In this document: one piece after another, positions 44,819 to 54,026 of the stretch
How positions within the stretch are numbered: position 1 is the first letter of the stretch
Layout: every line of letters starts with the position of its first letter
Assembly: GCA_030681515.1 (NCBI GenBank)
Contig: JAUXSE010000011.1
Coordinates: forward strand, 1 to 64,000
Source of the DNA: Geothrix sp.
GTDB taxonomy: Bacteria > Acidobacteriota > Holophagae > Holophagales > Holophagaceae
Direction of reading: 5' to 3'
DNA length: 64,000 nucleotides
Position numbers and translations under genes: made by a program
Notes under the pieces: generated by a model
What the model was told of the DNA's origin: nothing
Database searches by the model: none
Seen by the model: the letters and a program-made list of their open reading frames with translations, nothing else

Positions 44819-47330
44819 GTTCAGACCGGAAACATCCGTTCGTCTGGGCGAACCCGAGCGGGATCTGATCCTGACCCGGCTCCGCCAGAGCAATGGAATC
44901 ATCTGGTTCGCGACCTCCTTCGTGGCCACTGTCGTCTACCTGTTCACGGCTCCGTCCGGTTTCCATCTGACGGTCCCAGGCGTCGCGGCCTCCCTGGGCC
45001 TGCTCCTGCTGGCGGTGGGTGGATCCCTCCTCCAGATCCGGCAGCTCGGCCGCACCCTGGCCAGCCAGCCCCTGGGCCCGGATCTCTACCGGTCCCTGAC
45101 GCGATTCCCCCAATCCGCTTCGCTCCTGTTTTTCTATCTTGGCGCCTGTCTCAGCGGGGGGGCCTACCTATGGGTGAAGCTCTATCTGGGCCAAAGCCTG
45201 TGGGTGAGCTCCACCACCGTGGCCATGTTCCTGGTGCTGGCGGCCCTGGGGAGCATCTGCCAGTACTTCCTCTCCAAGCAGAACCTCATCAAGGTCTACA
45301 AGATTCTGGCGGGACAGCCGGGGTTCAACGATTCCGCCGCCCGGTTCGCCACCAGCCTGCGGGCGAAGTTCGGTTTCGGCGTGCTGGGCATCTCCGGGGG
45401 CGTGCTTCTGCTGTCCATCCTCGTATCGGGCCTCACCCTGCAGTCCTCCATCCGGACGAAGGTGGCGAGCTATGCCCAGAACGAGCTGGCGAACCTGGCG
45501 GATTCCGTGACCTTCGTCGCGGAGATGAACACCACGACCGAGGATCTCGCGGCCTTCCTGGGCACGCTGAAACTGGGCGCGGGAGGGAGCGTCTCGCTGC
45601 GCCTGCCCGTGTCCCGGGGCGGAGGGATCGTCGGATCCCGGATCGGGCCAAGGGGAGCCGGGGACATTCTCGTGTCCCAGGGTTTGCCCGATGGTTCCGA
45701 GCTCCGCGCGGTGATCCCCGAGGCGGAGTATGCCGACGCCATCTGGAAGGCCCTGCGTCCGAATGTGGCCATCCTCGTCCTGGCCGCGATCTTCCTGACC
45801 TATTTCATCCCCCTGATCCTCCGGGACGTGCAGCAGCCCCTCCTGCTCCTGAGCCGCAATGCCCAGCAGGTGGGGGAGGGCCGCATTGACCGCCTGGAAC
45901 AGGTCTACAGCGACGACGAGGTGGCCTCCCTGGTGACGGGGTTCGGCCACATGGTCGGCAGCCTCCGCGGGATGGTGGTCCAGATCCGCGCGGCGAGCCG
46001 GGATCTGGCCAAGGCCTCGACGCTGATCCGGGAATCCGGAGATGGGGTCCGGAGTTCCAACCAGGGCCAGCGCGAGCTCATCGAAGCCTTCCACCAGGAA
46101 ATCAACGAGCTCACCGATACCTCCATCGGCATCAGCGCAAGCTCCATGGAGCTCAGCCTGGCCTCGGAAAGCACCAATACCACCATCATTGAAATGGCGG
46201 CCAGCGTGCAGCAGATCAACCAGAGCATGGATGAACTGCTGATGGTGGTGGAGGGGATCACCTCGGCCATCCGGGACTTCGACATGGCCATCAAGAGCGT
46301 GGGCAAGAACGTGGACCACCTGGCGGGCCATGCCGAACACACCAGGGAATTCGCGGAAAACCTGGAGCAGAGCACCTCGGCCATTGACGACAGCGTGAAG
46401 ATCGCCCAGCGGTACACCAAGAAGGTGATCCACAACGCGGGGCGGGGCATGGAGCTGGTGGCGAGGAACCGCGAGAAGATCCAGGTCATCGAGCGGGTCG
46501 TCCAGGATTTCCATGGGACCACCCGGACCCTGCTCCAGCTCGGCGCCGAGATCGCCAAGATCCTCGACTACATCGGGGACCATGCCCAGCAGACCAACCT
46601 GCTGGCCCTGAACGCGGCCATCATCGCCTCCCAGGGGGATGGCGCCGGGAACGGACAGGCCAAGGGCTTCTCCGTGGTGGCGGACGAGATCAAGCAGTTG
46701 TCGGAACAGACCGGACGGTCCACCCGGGAGATCCAGCAGATCATCGGCACGCTCCAGGCGGAGATCCGCAAGGCCTATCAGCAGGTGGAGCTGGGCCTGG
46801 ACGCCGTGCGGGATGGAGCCGATTCGGTGGCCCAGAGCGAGGAGGCACTCCAGGCCATCCTCGAGTCCGTGAGCGAGACCGATAGCGTGGTGGAGAGCAT
46901 CCTCAACGAAACCCTCCAGCAGGCGGGGCAGGCCTCGCTCATCCATGAGGCCAACCGCAACATCCACAACCAGGTGGAGACCATCCGGTCGGTCATCGTG
47001 GAGCAGCAGCAGACCAGCAACTACATCCTGTCCCTGGCGATGAACGTCCAGCAGGCCACGGCCGTGGTCCGGGATTCGACCAAGGAGCAGAGCACGGGCA
47101 GCGACGAGATCGCCAAGGCCACCGAGCAGGTGCGGGCCCTCGCCAGCAACCTGCACGAGATCCTGGCCCGCCAGGAGGACCACGTGATCTCCCTGAAGGA
47201 GACGATGAACCGGGTGCTGGGCAAGGCCCTCGAAAGCGAGCGGGCCATCGAGGCGTCCAGCGGCGCCGTGGAGCAGCTGGGCGTCCAGGTCCACATGCTC
47301 AACCGGGAAGTGAACCTCTTCAAACTCTAG
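44781..47330 (+). CDS. Methyl-accepting chemotaxis-type protein with polytopic N-terminus
   Basis: The 849-residue protein has several N-terminal TM helices (about 38-58, 65-84, 110-135, 140-165, 195-220), a short extracytoplasmic region (about 225-325), another TM (about 328-350), HAMP (about 350-405) and a long signalling coiled coil (about 480-830). The hairpin tip reads QQTNLLALNAAIIASQ followed by a Gly-rich insert GDGAGNGQ and then KGFSVVADEIKQLSEQTGRS. Canonical receptors have AAIEAARAGEQGRGFAVVA there, so the tip that contacts CheA and CheW is altered. The ATG lies inside rsmD (38-bp overlap). A later start is possible, but none looks better. Confidence 0.88.
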   Translation: MVRPDFISGARSEFRPETSVRLGEPERDLILTRLRQSNGIIWFATSFVATVVYLFTAPSGFHLTVPGVAASLGLLLLAVGGSLLQIRQLGRTLASQPLGPDLYRSLTRFPQSASLLFFYLGACLSGGAYLWVKLYLGQSLWVSSTTVAMFLVLAALGSICQYFLSKQNLIKVYKILAGQPGFNDSAARFATSLRAKFGFGVLGISGGVLLLSILVSGLTLQSSIRTKVASYAQNELANLADSVTFVAEMNTTTEDLAAFLGTLKLGAGGSVSLRLPVSRGGGIVGSRIGPRGAGDILVSQGLPDGSELRAVIPEAEYADAIWKALRPNVAILVLAAIFLTYFIPLILRDVQQPLLLLSRNAQQVGEGRIDRLEQVYSDDEVASLVTGFGHMVGSLRGMVVQIRAASRDLAKASTLIRESGDGVRSSNQGQRELIEAFHQEINELTDTSIGISASSMELSLASESTNTTIIEMAASVQQINQSMDELLMVVEGITSAIRDFDMAIKSVGKNVDHLAGHAEHTREFAENLEQSTSAIDDSVKIAQRYTKKVIHNAGRGMELVARNREKIQVIERVVQDFHGTTRTLLQLGAEIAKILDYIGDHAQQTNLLALNAAIIASQGDGAGNGQAKGFSVVADEIKQLSEQTGRSTREIQQIIGTLQAEIRKAYQQVELGLDAVRDGADSVAQSEEALQAILESVSETDSVVESILNETLQQAGQASLIHEANRNIHNQVETIRSVIVEQQQTSNYILSLAMNVQQATAVVRDSTKEQSTGSDEIAKATEQVRALASNLHEILARQEDHVISLKETMNRVLGKALESERAIEASSGAVEQLGVQVHMLNREVNLFKL

Positions 47331-47373
47331 GAGCCCTGGGCAGCTGTTAGGCTGGAAGCCGGTTCCCGGGCTC
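47331..47373 (+). promoter_or_regulatory. Intercistronic hairpin
   Basis: GAGCCCTGGG at 47331-47340 can pair with CCCGGGCTC at 47365-47373 with one bulge, leaving a ~24-nt loop. It sits between the receptor stop and the kinase start without a T-run, so it may be a weak attenuator or processing site. Confidence 0.3.
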
Positions 47374-47379
47374 CCATTC

Positions 47380-49050
47380 ATGTACCGCCTTTCCATCAAG
47401 ACCAAGCTGAGCGCCATCATCAGCATCCTGGTCCTCTCGTTCATCGCCTTCAATCTGCTCTACTACCCCCGCTGGGTGGAGCAGCAGATCCGTTCCCAGG
47501 CTGAACTGAGTGCCCGCCAGGTCGCCGAGACCGCGAGCTATGCCCTGGGACCGGCGGTGAGCATCGGAAACACCCGGGATATCGCGAAAGTGCTCCAGGG
47601 GGTCCAGAACATCCCGGCCTTCCGGTTCAGCGCCGTCTTCGGGCCGCAGGGCGAAGCCCTCGACAGCACCCCCACCACGCCGGACTGGGCCATGGGCCAG
47701 ACCCTGCGGGACGGCATCTCCCACACCTACATCCGGCGGGAGGACAACATGCTCGTCGCGGTGGCCCCGGTCTTCTACGAAGAGCCCCGGGCCGACCAGG
47801 TGGGAACCCTCATCATCGGTTTCACGACGGAAGGCACGCAGCGGGCGGTGCGGGACAACATCAGGGCCAGTCTCGCCGTGGGGTTCGTGACCCTGGTGCT
47901 GGGCGTCGGCGTGGCCGTCTTCTTCTCCAACCGCTACCTGCGCCCGGTGATCCAGCTGACGCAGGCGGCCCAGAAAGTGGCCCAGGGAAACCTGGAGGCC
48001 GTGTCCGTGAAGGTCTACACGCGGGACGAGATCCAGGACCTGAGCCGGTCCTTCGAGGTGATGACCGACAAGCTTCGGGTCTCCCGGGATGAGATCGAGC
48101 GGCAGAACCGGCTCCTCGAGTACCGCGTCCAGGAGCGCACCCGGCAGCTGATGGAGACCATCTGGGAGCTGGAGGAGATCCGCGCCAACCTGGAGCAGCT
48201 CGTCCAGGATCGCACGCGGGGCCTGGAGCAGAGCCGCGTGGAACTGAAGGCCTGGGCGAGCACCCTCGAAGAGAAGGTCCACGAAAAAACCCGGGAGCTG
48301 CGCCAGCTCAACGACAACCTGCTCACCAGCTACCAGAAGCTGAAGGAGATTGACCGGCTGAAGGACGACTTCCTGGCCAACATGAGCCACGAGCTCCGCA
48401 CGCCCCTGAACTCCATCATCGGGTTCTCCGGGATGCTGATGCAGGATCCCCAGGGGCGCATGGGCCGGGAGGCCCGCGAGGATCTGCAGATCATCTACCA
48501 GAACGGGCGCTCCCTGCTCGGGCTCATTGATTCGATCCTTGACCTCTCCAAGATCGAAGCGGGCAAGATGGAACTGGACCTGGAGGAGGTTGATCCCGTG
48601 GGGCTGCTGGATGAAGTGAAGGCCATGTCCGCCGGTCTCATCCAGGGGCGTCCGGTGACCCTTCTCTACCAGCGCCCCGAGGCGGAAATCCGGGTGATGG
48701 GGGACCGGGACCGGCTCCGCCAGGTGTTCACGAACCTGGTGGGCAACGCCATCAAATTCACGGAGGCCGGCTCGGTGGAGATTTCCGTGGAGGTGGATGG
48801 CGGCCGGTTCAGGGTCAGGATCAAGGACACGGGCATCGGGATGTCCGGAGAGGAACTGGGCCGTCTCTTCAAGCCCTTCCAGCAGGTGGATGGCAGCATC
48901 ACCCGGCGCTTCGGCGGAACCGGCCTGGGATTGGCCATCAGCCAGCGGTTCATGGGGCTGATGCACGGAAGGATTTCGGCGGTCAGCCGCAAGGGGGAAG
49001 GGAGCACTTTCGAGGTGGAGATGCCCCTGATGAAGCGGGGGGCCGCGTGA
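47380..49050 (+). CDS. Membrane sensor histidine kinase
   Basis: The 556-residue kinase has TM1 (about 10-30), a periplasmic region (about 35-165), TM2 (about 166-188), HAMP, and a long coiled coil (about 235-325). HisKA (NMSHELRTPLNSIIGF) and HATPase (NLVGNAIKFTEAG, KDTGIGMS, GGTGLGLAISQ) complete it. It has no receiver of its own. Its stop overlaps the GTG of the next gene by 4 bp, so it is almost certainly the partner of that receiver-GAF protein. Confidence 0.92.
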   Translation: MYRLSIKTKLSAIISILVLSFIAFNLLYYPRWVEQQIRSQAELSARQVAETASYALGPAVSIGNTRDIAKVLQGVQNIPAFRFSAVFGPQGEALDSTPTTPDWAMGQTLRDGISHTYIRREDNMLVAVAPVFYEEPRADQVGTLIIGFTTEGTQRAVRDNIRASLAVGFVTLVLGVGVAVFFSNRYLRPVIQLTQAAQKVAQGNLEAVSVKVYTRDEIQDLSRSFEVMTDKLRVSRDEIERQNRLLEYRVQERTRQLMETIWELEEIRANLEQLVQDRTRGLEQSRVELKAWASTLEEKVHEKTRELRQLNDNLLTSYQKLKEIDRLKDDFLANMSHELRTPLNSIIGFSGMLMQDPQGRMGREAREDLQIIYQNGRSLLGLIDSILDLSKIEAGKMELDLEEVDPVGLLDEVKAMSAGLIQGRPVTLLYQRPEAEIRVMGDRDRLRQVFTNLVGNAIKFTEAGSVEISVEVDGGRFRVRIKDTGIGMSGEELGRLFKPFQQVDGSITRRFGGTGLGLAISQRFMGLMHGRISAVSRKGEGSTFEVEMPLMKRGAA

Positions 49051-50861
49051 ACGCGCCTTCGCCCAGGATCCTCTGCATCGAGGACAACCCCATGAACTGG
49101 CGGCTCGTCCAGCGCCTGTTGTCCCAGGCGGGATACGAGATGCACTGGGCTGAGGACGGCCTCAAGGGCTGCGAGGCCGCCGCCGGATTGAAGCCCGCCT
49201 TGATCCTGCTGGACATCAACCTGCCCGGCCTCTCGGGTTTCGAGGTGGCCACGAAGCTCCGCCAGAACGGGGAACTGGACGCCACCCTCATCGTGGCGTT
49301 GACGGCGAGGACCATGCGGAGCGACCGGGAGACCGCCCTCGTCACGGGTTGCGACGGGTTCATTTCAAAGCCCATTGATCCCTTCCTGTTCGTCGGCCAG
49401 GTGGAAGCCTACCTCGGCGGGCATCGCGACCTCCTGGAACGGGGACGGGAAGGCGCCGCCCTCCGCCATTTCAGCCATCAGGTCGTGGATCACCTCGAAT
49501 CCCAGCTCCGGGAGGCCCAGGAGAGCAACCAGAAGCTGCTGCAGGTCCAGTCGGAGCTGGAGCAGCGCAGCCACCATCTGTCCCGTCTTCTGGCGCTCAG
49601 CAAAGACATCATCCCCATCCGGGATGAAGGCGAGATCCAGTTCCGCGTCCTCGGCCAGCTTCATCAGGAGTTGCATCTCGACCAGCTGCGCTCCTACCGG
49701 CTCCATGACAGCGGAGCCTATTTCCAGGGATTGAAAAAGGCCGGGGCCGGGTTCGAGGAGACCCCGGCGCTCCCCTTGGATCACCCCCTGCTCGCCTGGG
49801 CCGGGTCGCTTCCCGCGGGCGGGGTATTGGCGGGCGCGGATCTCCGGCAGTCCCAGGCATGGGAACAGGGCATTGATCTGGGTCTGTGGGATCCACGGGC
49901 CCAGGGGCTGCTCCTCCCCATCCTGAGCCGCTCGGAGGAAGGCCATCTCCGCGGGTTCCTCGCCGCGGACCGTTCCGATCGGGCCTTCCAGCCTTTCGAG
50001 ATCGAACTCGCGGCCCTCTACGCGGGCATCCTGCAGGTCAGCCTCGAGAACGCCGGACTCATCGCCCATCTGGATCAAACCAGCCAGGCCCTGGGCACGA
50101 GCTACGAAGGGATGGAATCCACCTACGAGGCCCTGAAGGAAGCCCAACGGGCCCTCGGGGCCCAGAACCAGAAGACCGTTCTGGGCGGCCTGTTCCTGAA
50201 CATGGCCCAGCGCCTCCAGGTTCCGGTCCACACCCTGCAGGAGGAGAGTGTCCTGCTGTCCGCGTTCATGGACCGTTCCGATATTCCCGCCCCGGTGGAC
50301 CGGTTGGAATGCCACCGCTCCATGGATCAGATCCGCGGAGCCATTTCGCAGGTGGACAGGCTGGTGCGGGCTCTGCTCCGGCGGACAGGGCAGGGGGAGA
50401 CCACCAGCCCGGAATGGATCCACCTCCACGACCTCCTTCGCCAGGAACTGGACCTCATGCTGGCCGAAGGTTCCCTGCCCGGGGATCTCCCCGTGAAGCT
50501 GAACCTCCAGGCCCCGAGGGATCTGCTGTTAGGGGTCTACACGGATTTCGCAGAAGTGCTCGGCCACCTGGTCGCCCATGCGATGGAAGGCCGGCCAGAG
50601 CGGCTATCCATCCGGACCTGGGGAGGGAACAGCCACTTCCGGCTCGAACTGGAGGATGACGGCGCTCCCATCGAGCCGGGACTGCTGGCGGGCGCCTTTG
50701 AACCCTTCCTGGACCTGCGGCCCACCGTTCAGGATGCGGGGCGCCGTCCAGGAACCGGCCTGCCGGCCTGCGCTCAGCTCATGAACGCCTACGGGGGCAC
50801 CGTCCAGATCCTGCCCGCGGAACGGGGTTCCCTCGTCCGCCTCAGCCTGCCGATGGAGTGA
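49047..50861 (+). CDS. Receiver-GAF protein with degenerate histidine-kinase C-terminus
   Basis: The 604-residue protein begins with an intact receiver (IEDN, D56 in LLDINLPGLSGF, LTART, ISKPI), then a coiled coil (about 150-190) and a GAF domain (about 195-340). The C-terminus has the outline of HisKA-HATPase, but the H-box reads FLNMAQRLQVPVHTL, where Gln replaces the phospho-His. The N-box reads LVAHAMEG, where the key Asn is lost, while G1 (EDDGAP) and a GTGLPAC G2 remain. It is therefore a likely pseudokinase acting by binding rather than catalysis. The GTG overlaps the kinase stop. Confidence 0.85.
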   Translation: MNAPSPRILCIEDNPMNWRLVQRLLSQAGYEMHWAEDGLKGCEAAAGLKPALILLDINLPGLSGFEVATKLRQNGELDATLIVALTARTMRSDRETALVTGCDGFISKPIDPFLFVGQVEAYLGGHRDLLERGREGAALRHFSHQVVDHLESQLREAQESNQKLLQVQSELEQRSHHLSRLLALSKDIIPIRDEGEIQFRVLGQLHQELHLDQLRSYRLHDSGAYFQGLKKAGAGFEETPALPLDHPLLAWAGSLPAGGVLAGADLRQSQAWEQGIDLGLWDPRAQGLLLPILSRSEEGHLRGFLAADRSDRAFQPFEIELAALYAGILQVSLENAGLIAHLDQTSQALGTSYEGMESTYEALKEAQRALGAQNQKTVLGGLFLNMAQRLQVPVHTLQEESVLLSAFMDRSDIPAPVDRLECHRSMDQIRGAISQVDRLVRALLRRTGQGETTSPEWIHLHDLLRQELDLMLAEGSLPGDLPVKLNLQAPRDLLLGVYTDFAEVLGHLVAHAMEGRPERLSIRTWGGNSHFRLELEDDGAPIEPGLLAGAFEPFLDLRPTVQDAGRRPGTGLPACAQLMNAYGGTVQILPAERGSLVRLSLPME

Positions 50862-50866
50862 CCGGA

Positions 50867-51559
50867 TTACCGGGTGACCACCTTCTCGATGCGCTTCTCG
50901 TAGGAGGCGCCCAGCACCAGGCGATGCACGAAGATGCCGGGCGTGTGGATGGCGTCGGGATCAAGGCTGCCGACCTCGACGATCTCCTCCACTTCGGCGA
51001 TGCAGACCTTCCCACAGGTGGCGGCCATGGGATTGAAGTTCCGCGCGGTCTTGCGGAAGATCAGGTTGCCCAGGCGGTCGGCCTTCCAGGCCTTCACCAG
51101 GGCGAAATCCGCGAAGATGCCGGCCTCCAGCACGGATTCCCGGCCCCTGAACATCCGGGTTTCCTTGCCTTCGGCGACCTTCGTTCCCGCGCCCGTCGGC
51201 GTGAAGAAGGCGGGAATGCCCGCGCCGCCGGCCCGCATGCGCTCCGCCAGCGTGCCCTGGGGCACCAGCTCGACCTCCAGCTCGCCGCTGAGGAACTGCC
51301 GCTCGAACTCGGCGTTTTCTCCCACATAGCTGCTGACCATTTTCCGGATCTGCCGGTTCTTCAGAAGGATTCCGAGTCCGAAATCATCCACCCCGGCATT
51401 GTTGGAATAGCAGGTGAGATCCTTCACGCCGGTCTGGGCCAGGGCGGCGATCAGGTGCTCGGGGATGCCGCACAGGCCGAATCCGCCCACGGCGAGGTGG
51501 GCGCCGTCCGGGATGTCCTTCACGGCTTCCAGGGCGGTGCTGACGCGCTTGTCAATCAT
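50867..51559 (-). CDS. scoA: 3-oxoacid CoA-transferase subunit A (lone)
   Basis: The 230-residue protein matches CoA-transferase alpha subunits: a [17 protein letters not shown] loop near the N-terminus, [13 protein letters not shown], then FFTPTGAGT and [12 protein letters not shown]. The enzyme moves CoA between succinyl-CoA and 3-oxoacids and needs a beta subunit carrying the catalytic Glu. The beta gene normally follows directly, but here the next 5 bp lead to the stop of a convergent gene. The subunit is therefore either encoded elsewhere or lost. Confidence 0.93.
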   Translation of the reverse strand: MIDKRVSTALEAVKDIPDGAHLAVGGFGLCGIPEHLIAALAQTGVKDLTCYSNNAGVDDFGLGILLKNRQIRKMVSSYVGENAEFERQFLSGELEVELVPQGTLAERMRAGGAGIPAFFTPTGAGTKVAEGKETRMFRGRESVLEAGIFADFALVKAWKADRLGNLIFRKTARNFNPMAATCGKVCIAEVEEIVEVGSLDPDAIHTPGIFVHRLVLGASYEKRIEKVVTR

Positions 51560-51643
51560 GATCGGGAACCTCGGGATGTCCCATCAGTGTGCCATCTCTG
51601 GCATCCTGCTCCAGTCCCTGTTTGAACCTGAAGGAGACCCCCC

Positions 51644-52690
51644 ATGAAGCGAATGATCCTGGCCGCGCTCTGCCCCCTGCTCCTCGGAGCCCAGGCCGCG
51701 CCGGTGGTGGAACTGAGGGACGCCAGGGAGGTCCATCTCCAGAATGTGAAGAAGCTCACGGGCACCGGCTCCAACGCCGAGGCCTACTGGTCGAACGACG
51801 GGAAGCAGATCATCTTCCAGAGCACCCGGGACGGCCAGCCCTGCGACCAGCTCTACACCATGAACGCCGACGGTTCGGACCAGAAGCGGGTCAGCTCGGG
51901 CCGGGGCCGCGTCACCTGTGGCTGGTTCATGCCCGGAGACCGGAGGATCCTTTTCGCCAGCACGCATGGAGCCGGTCCGGAGTGTCCCGAGGCACCACCC
52001 TTCACTCCCGGCAAGTACCAGTGGCCCGTATTCCAGGGGTACGACCTCTACCTCGCCAACACCGATGGCAGCGATGCGAAGGCCTTCCTCCCCTCTCCCG
52101 GCTACGATGCGGAGGCCACGATCGCTCCCAACGGCAAGTGGGTGGTGTTCACCAGCGAACGCGGCGGCGACGTGGATCTATGGCGGGCGGATCTCGACGG
52201 CAGGCACCTGATGCGCCTGACCGATGGCGTGGGGTATGACGGCGGAGCGGTCTTCAGCCCCGATTCGAAGCTCATCGTCTGGCGCACCAATCATCCCAAG
52301 GCCGGGGCCGCCACGGCCAAGTACCAGGAGCTCCTCAAGCAGCACCTGGTCGAGCCCATGGACATGGACATCTGGGTGATGAACGCGGATGGCGGGGCCA
52401 AGCGGCAGGTCACCCGGCTGCCGGGCGCGGCCTTCGCGCCCATCTTCACGCCGGACGGCAAGGGCATCGTCTTCGCCACCAACCATCACGACAACCTGGG
52501 CAGGGGCCGGGGCTTCGACCTCTTCTTCATCCACCTGGACGGCACCGGCCTCGATCGCATCACCTGGACGGGGGTGTTCAATTCCTTCCCGCACTTCAGC
52601 CCAGATGGGAAGAAGCTGCTCTGGGTGAGTGGCCGGAACCCCCGGGGCTCCCGCCAGTTCGACGTGTGCGTCGCGGAGTGGCTGCCGTGA
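51644..52690 (+). CDS. Exported TolB-like beta-propeller (PD40) protein
   Basis: The 348-residue protein has a signal peptide (residues 1-18, MILAALCPLLLGAQA) and at least five PD40/TolB-like blades with the typical ending pattern: EAYWSNDGKQIIFQSTRDG, ATIAPNGKWVVFTSERGG, AVFSPDSKLIVWRTN, PIFTPDGKGIVFATN, PHFSPDGKKLLWVSGR. AAGGAG lies upstream of ATG. Its job is unknown; such propellers bind proteins or peptides in the periplasm. It begins a run continuing into gmhB and sfsA. Confidence 0.85.
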   Translation: MKRMILAALCPLLLGAQAAPVVELRDAREVHLQNVKKLTGTGSNAEAYWSNDGKQIIFQSTRDGQPCDQLYTMNADGSDQKRVSSGRGRVTCGWFMPGDRRILFASTHGAGPECPEAPPFTPGKYQWPVFQGYDLYLANTDGSDAKAFLPSPGYDAEATIAPNGKWVVFTSERGGDVDLWRADLDGRHLMRLTDGVGYDGGAVFSPDSKLIVWRTNHPKAGAATAKYQELLKQHLVEPMDMDIWVMNADGGAKRQVTRLPGAAFAPIFTPDGKGIVFATNHHDNLGRGRGFDLFFIHLDGTGLDRITWTGVFNSFPHFSPDGKKLLWVSGRNPRGSRQFDVCVAEWLP

Positions 52691-52715
52691 GCACGAAGCA
52701 GGAGCGGGGTGCCAC

Positions 52716-53267
52716 GTGAGGCCGGCCATCTTCCTGGATCGCGACGGCACCCTCAATGAGGAGGTGGACTACCTGTCCGACCCCGGGCAACTGGTGCTGA
52801 TTCCCGGCGCGGCGGCGGCCGTGGCCCGGATCAACGCCAAGGGCATCCCCGTGGTGGTGGTCACCAATCAGAGCGGCATCGGCCGGGGGAAATACGGGTG
52901 GGATGATTTCGCCGCCGTCATGAACCGCATGGGGACGCTGCTGGCCCTGGAAAACGCCGTGATTGACGCCGTCTACGCCTCTCCCCACCACGAGAAGGCG
53001 CTGGGGGAGTACGCCGTGACCGATCATCCGGAGCGGAAGCCGAATCCGGGGATGCTGGTGCGTGCCGCGGAGGAACATGGGCTCGATCTGTCGCGTTCCT
53101 GGATGGTGGGAGACAAGGCCCTGGATCTGGAGGCGGGCCGTCGCGCCGGGTGCCGCGTGGCCCTCGTGCTCACCGGTTACGGGGCGACGGTGGATGGTTC
53201 CGCCGCGGATCTCGTGGCCAAGGACCTTCCCGAAGCCGTGGACCGGATTCTGGCCCTGTGGCCATGA
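52716..53267 (+). CDS. gmhB: HAD phosphatase, GmhB/HisB-N type
   Basis: The 183-residue HAD hydrolase has the DxD nucleophile motif FLDRDGTLNEEVDYL, VVVTNQSGIGRG and KPNPGML, with WMVGDKALDLEAGRRAGC as motif IV. It best fits D-glycero-D-manno-heptose-1,7-bisphosphate 7-phosphatase, in ADP-heptose synthesis for LPS. The zinc-binding Cys cluster of the E. coli enzyme is absent: the segment reads SPHHEKALGEY with no cysteines. The start is GTG, and the stop overlaps the sfsA start (ATGA). Confidence 0.85.
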   Translation: MRPAIFLDRDGTLNEEVDYLSDPGQLVLIPGAAAAVARINAKGIPVVVVTNQSGIGRGKYGWDDFAAVMNRMGTLLALENAVIDAVYASPHHEKALGEYAVTDHPERKPNPGMLVRAAEEHGLDLSRSWMVGDKALDLEAGRRAGCRVALVLTGYGATVDGSAADLVAKDLPEAVDRILALWP

Positions 53268-54004
53268 TCCTGGTCGAGAAGGCTGGCCTGGTTCCGGGCA
53301 CGCTGATCCAGCGGTACAAGCGGTTCCTGGCGGATGTGCGACTGGAGGATGGCAGCGTCGTCACCGCCCATACCACCAACACCGGCTCCATGAAGTCCTG
53401 CTGGGAGCCCGGCGACCGGGTGCTGCTGGAGCCAGCGGCCAACCCGGACCGCAAGCTGAAGTTCACCTGGCTGGCCGTGGAACGGCCCGGAGGCTGGGTG
53501 GGCGTGGAGACTGGCATGCCCAACCGCGTGGTGGCCGAGGCCGCGCGACGGGATGCGCTGCCGGGGTTGCCCGGTCTGCACAGCGTCCGTACGGAGGTGA
53601 AATACGGAGCCGAAAACAGCCGCATTGACGTGCTGGCCCTGGATGGGGATGGGCGCCAGGTGTTCATCGAGGTGAAGAATGCGACTCTGAAAGAGGGCCC
53701 CTGGGCCCTGTTCCCGGACGCGGTCACGGAGCGGGGAACCAAGCACCTGCGGGAACTCCAGGCCATGGCGCAGGAAGGCCATCGGGCCGCCCTCGCCCTG
53801 TTCGTGCACCGGATGGACGTGGACCGGTTCGATGCGGCCCGGGAGATTGATCCAGCCTACGCCGCCGAGCTGGACCGGGCCGCGGAGATGGGCGTGGCCA
53901 TCCTCCCCTTGGCTGTGTGCTTGGTCACAAGCCTGGAAGCCACCGGCCTGTGGAGCCTGGGATGGGAATTGCCGGGCCTTCTGCCCTGGATCCCCCGGCG
54001 ATAG
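53264..54004 (+). CDS. sfsA: SfsA family protein
   Basis: The 246-residue protein matches SfsA throughout: LIQRYKRFLADVRLEDG, VTAHTTNTGSMKSCWEPG, and the nuclease-like core DVLALDGDGRQVFIEVKNATL, TERGTKHLRELQAM. It may be a DNA- or RNA-binding nuclease-fold protein; the name comes from sugar-fermentation stimulation in E. coli. It starts inside the gmhB stop (ATGA overlap). Confidence 0.93.
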   Translation: MILVEKAGLVPGTLIQRYKRFLADVRLEDGSVVTAHTTNTGSMKSCWEPGDRVLLEPAANPDRKLKFTWLAVERPGGWVGVETGMPNRVVAEAARRDALPGLPGLHSVRTEVKYGAENSRIDVLALDGDGRQVFIEVKNATLKEGPWALFPDAVTERGTKHLRELQAMAQEGHRAALALFVHRMDVDRFDAAREIDPAYAAELDRAAEMGVAILPLAVCLVTSLEATGLWSLGWELPGLLPWIPRR

Positions 54005-54026
54005 ACTGGGACTTCACGGAGTCCCC

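Noticed and set aside
45168-47453. 761-codon minus-strand frame opposite the chemoreceptor
   Set aside because: Shadow of the receptor coiled coil; no recognisable motif and no ribosome-binding site.
52629-52715. Longer start for the GmhB-like gene
   Set aside because: It would overlap the PD40 gene by ~60 bp; the HAD motif begins directly after GTG 52716.
54005-54026. Glycine riboswitch before gcvT
   Set aside because: Only 22 bp separate sfsA and gcvT, too short for the aptamer, and no such fold is seen before gcvH.
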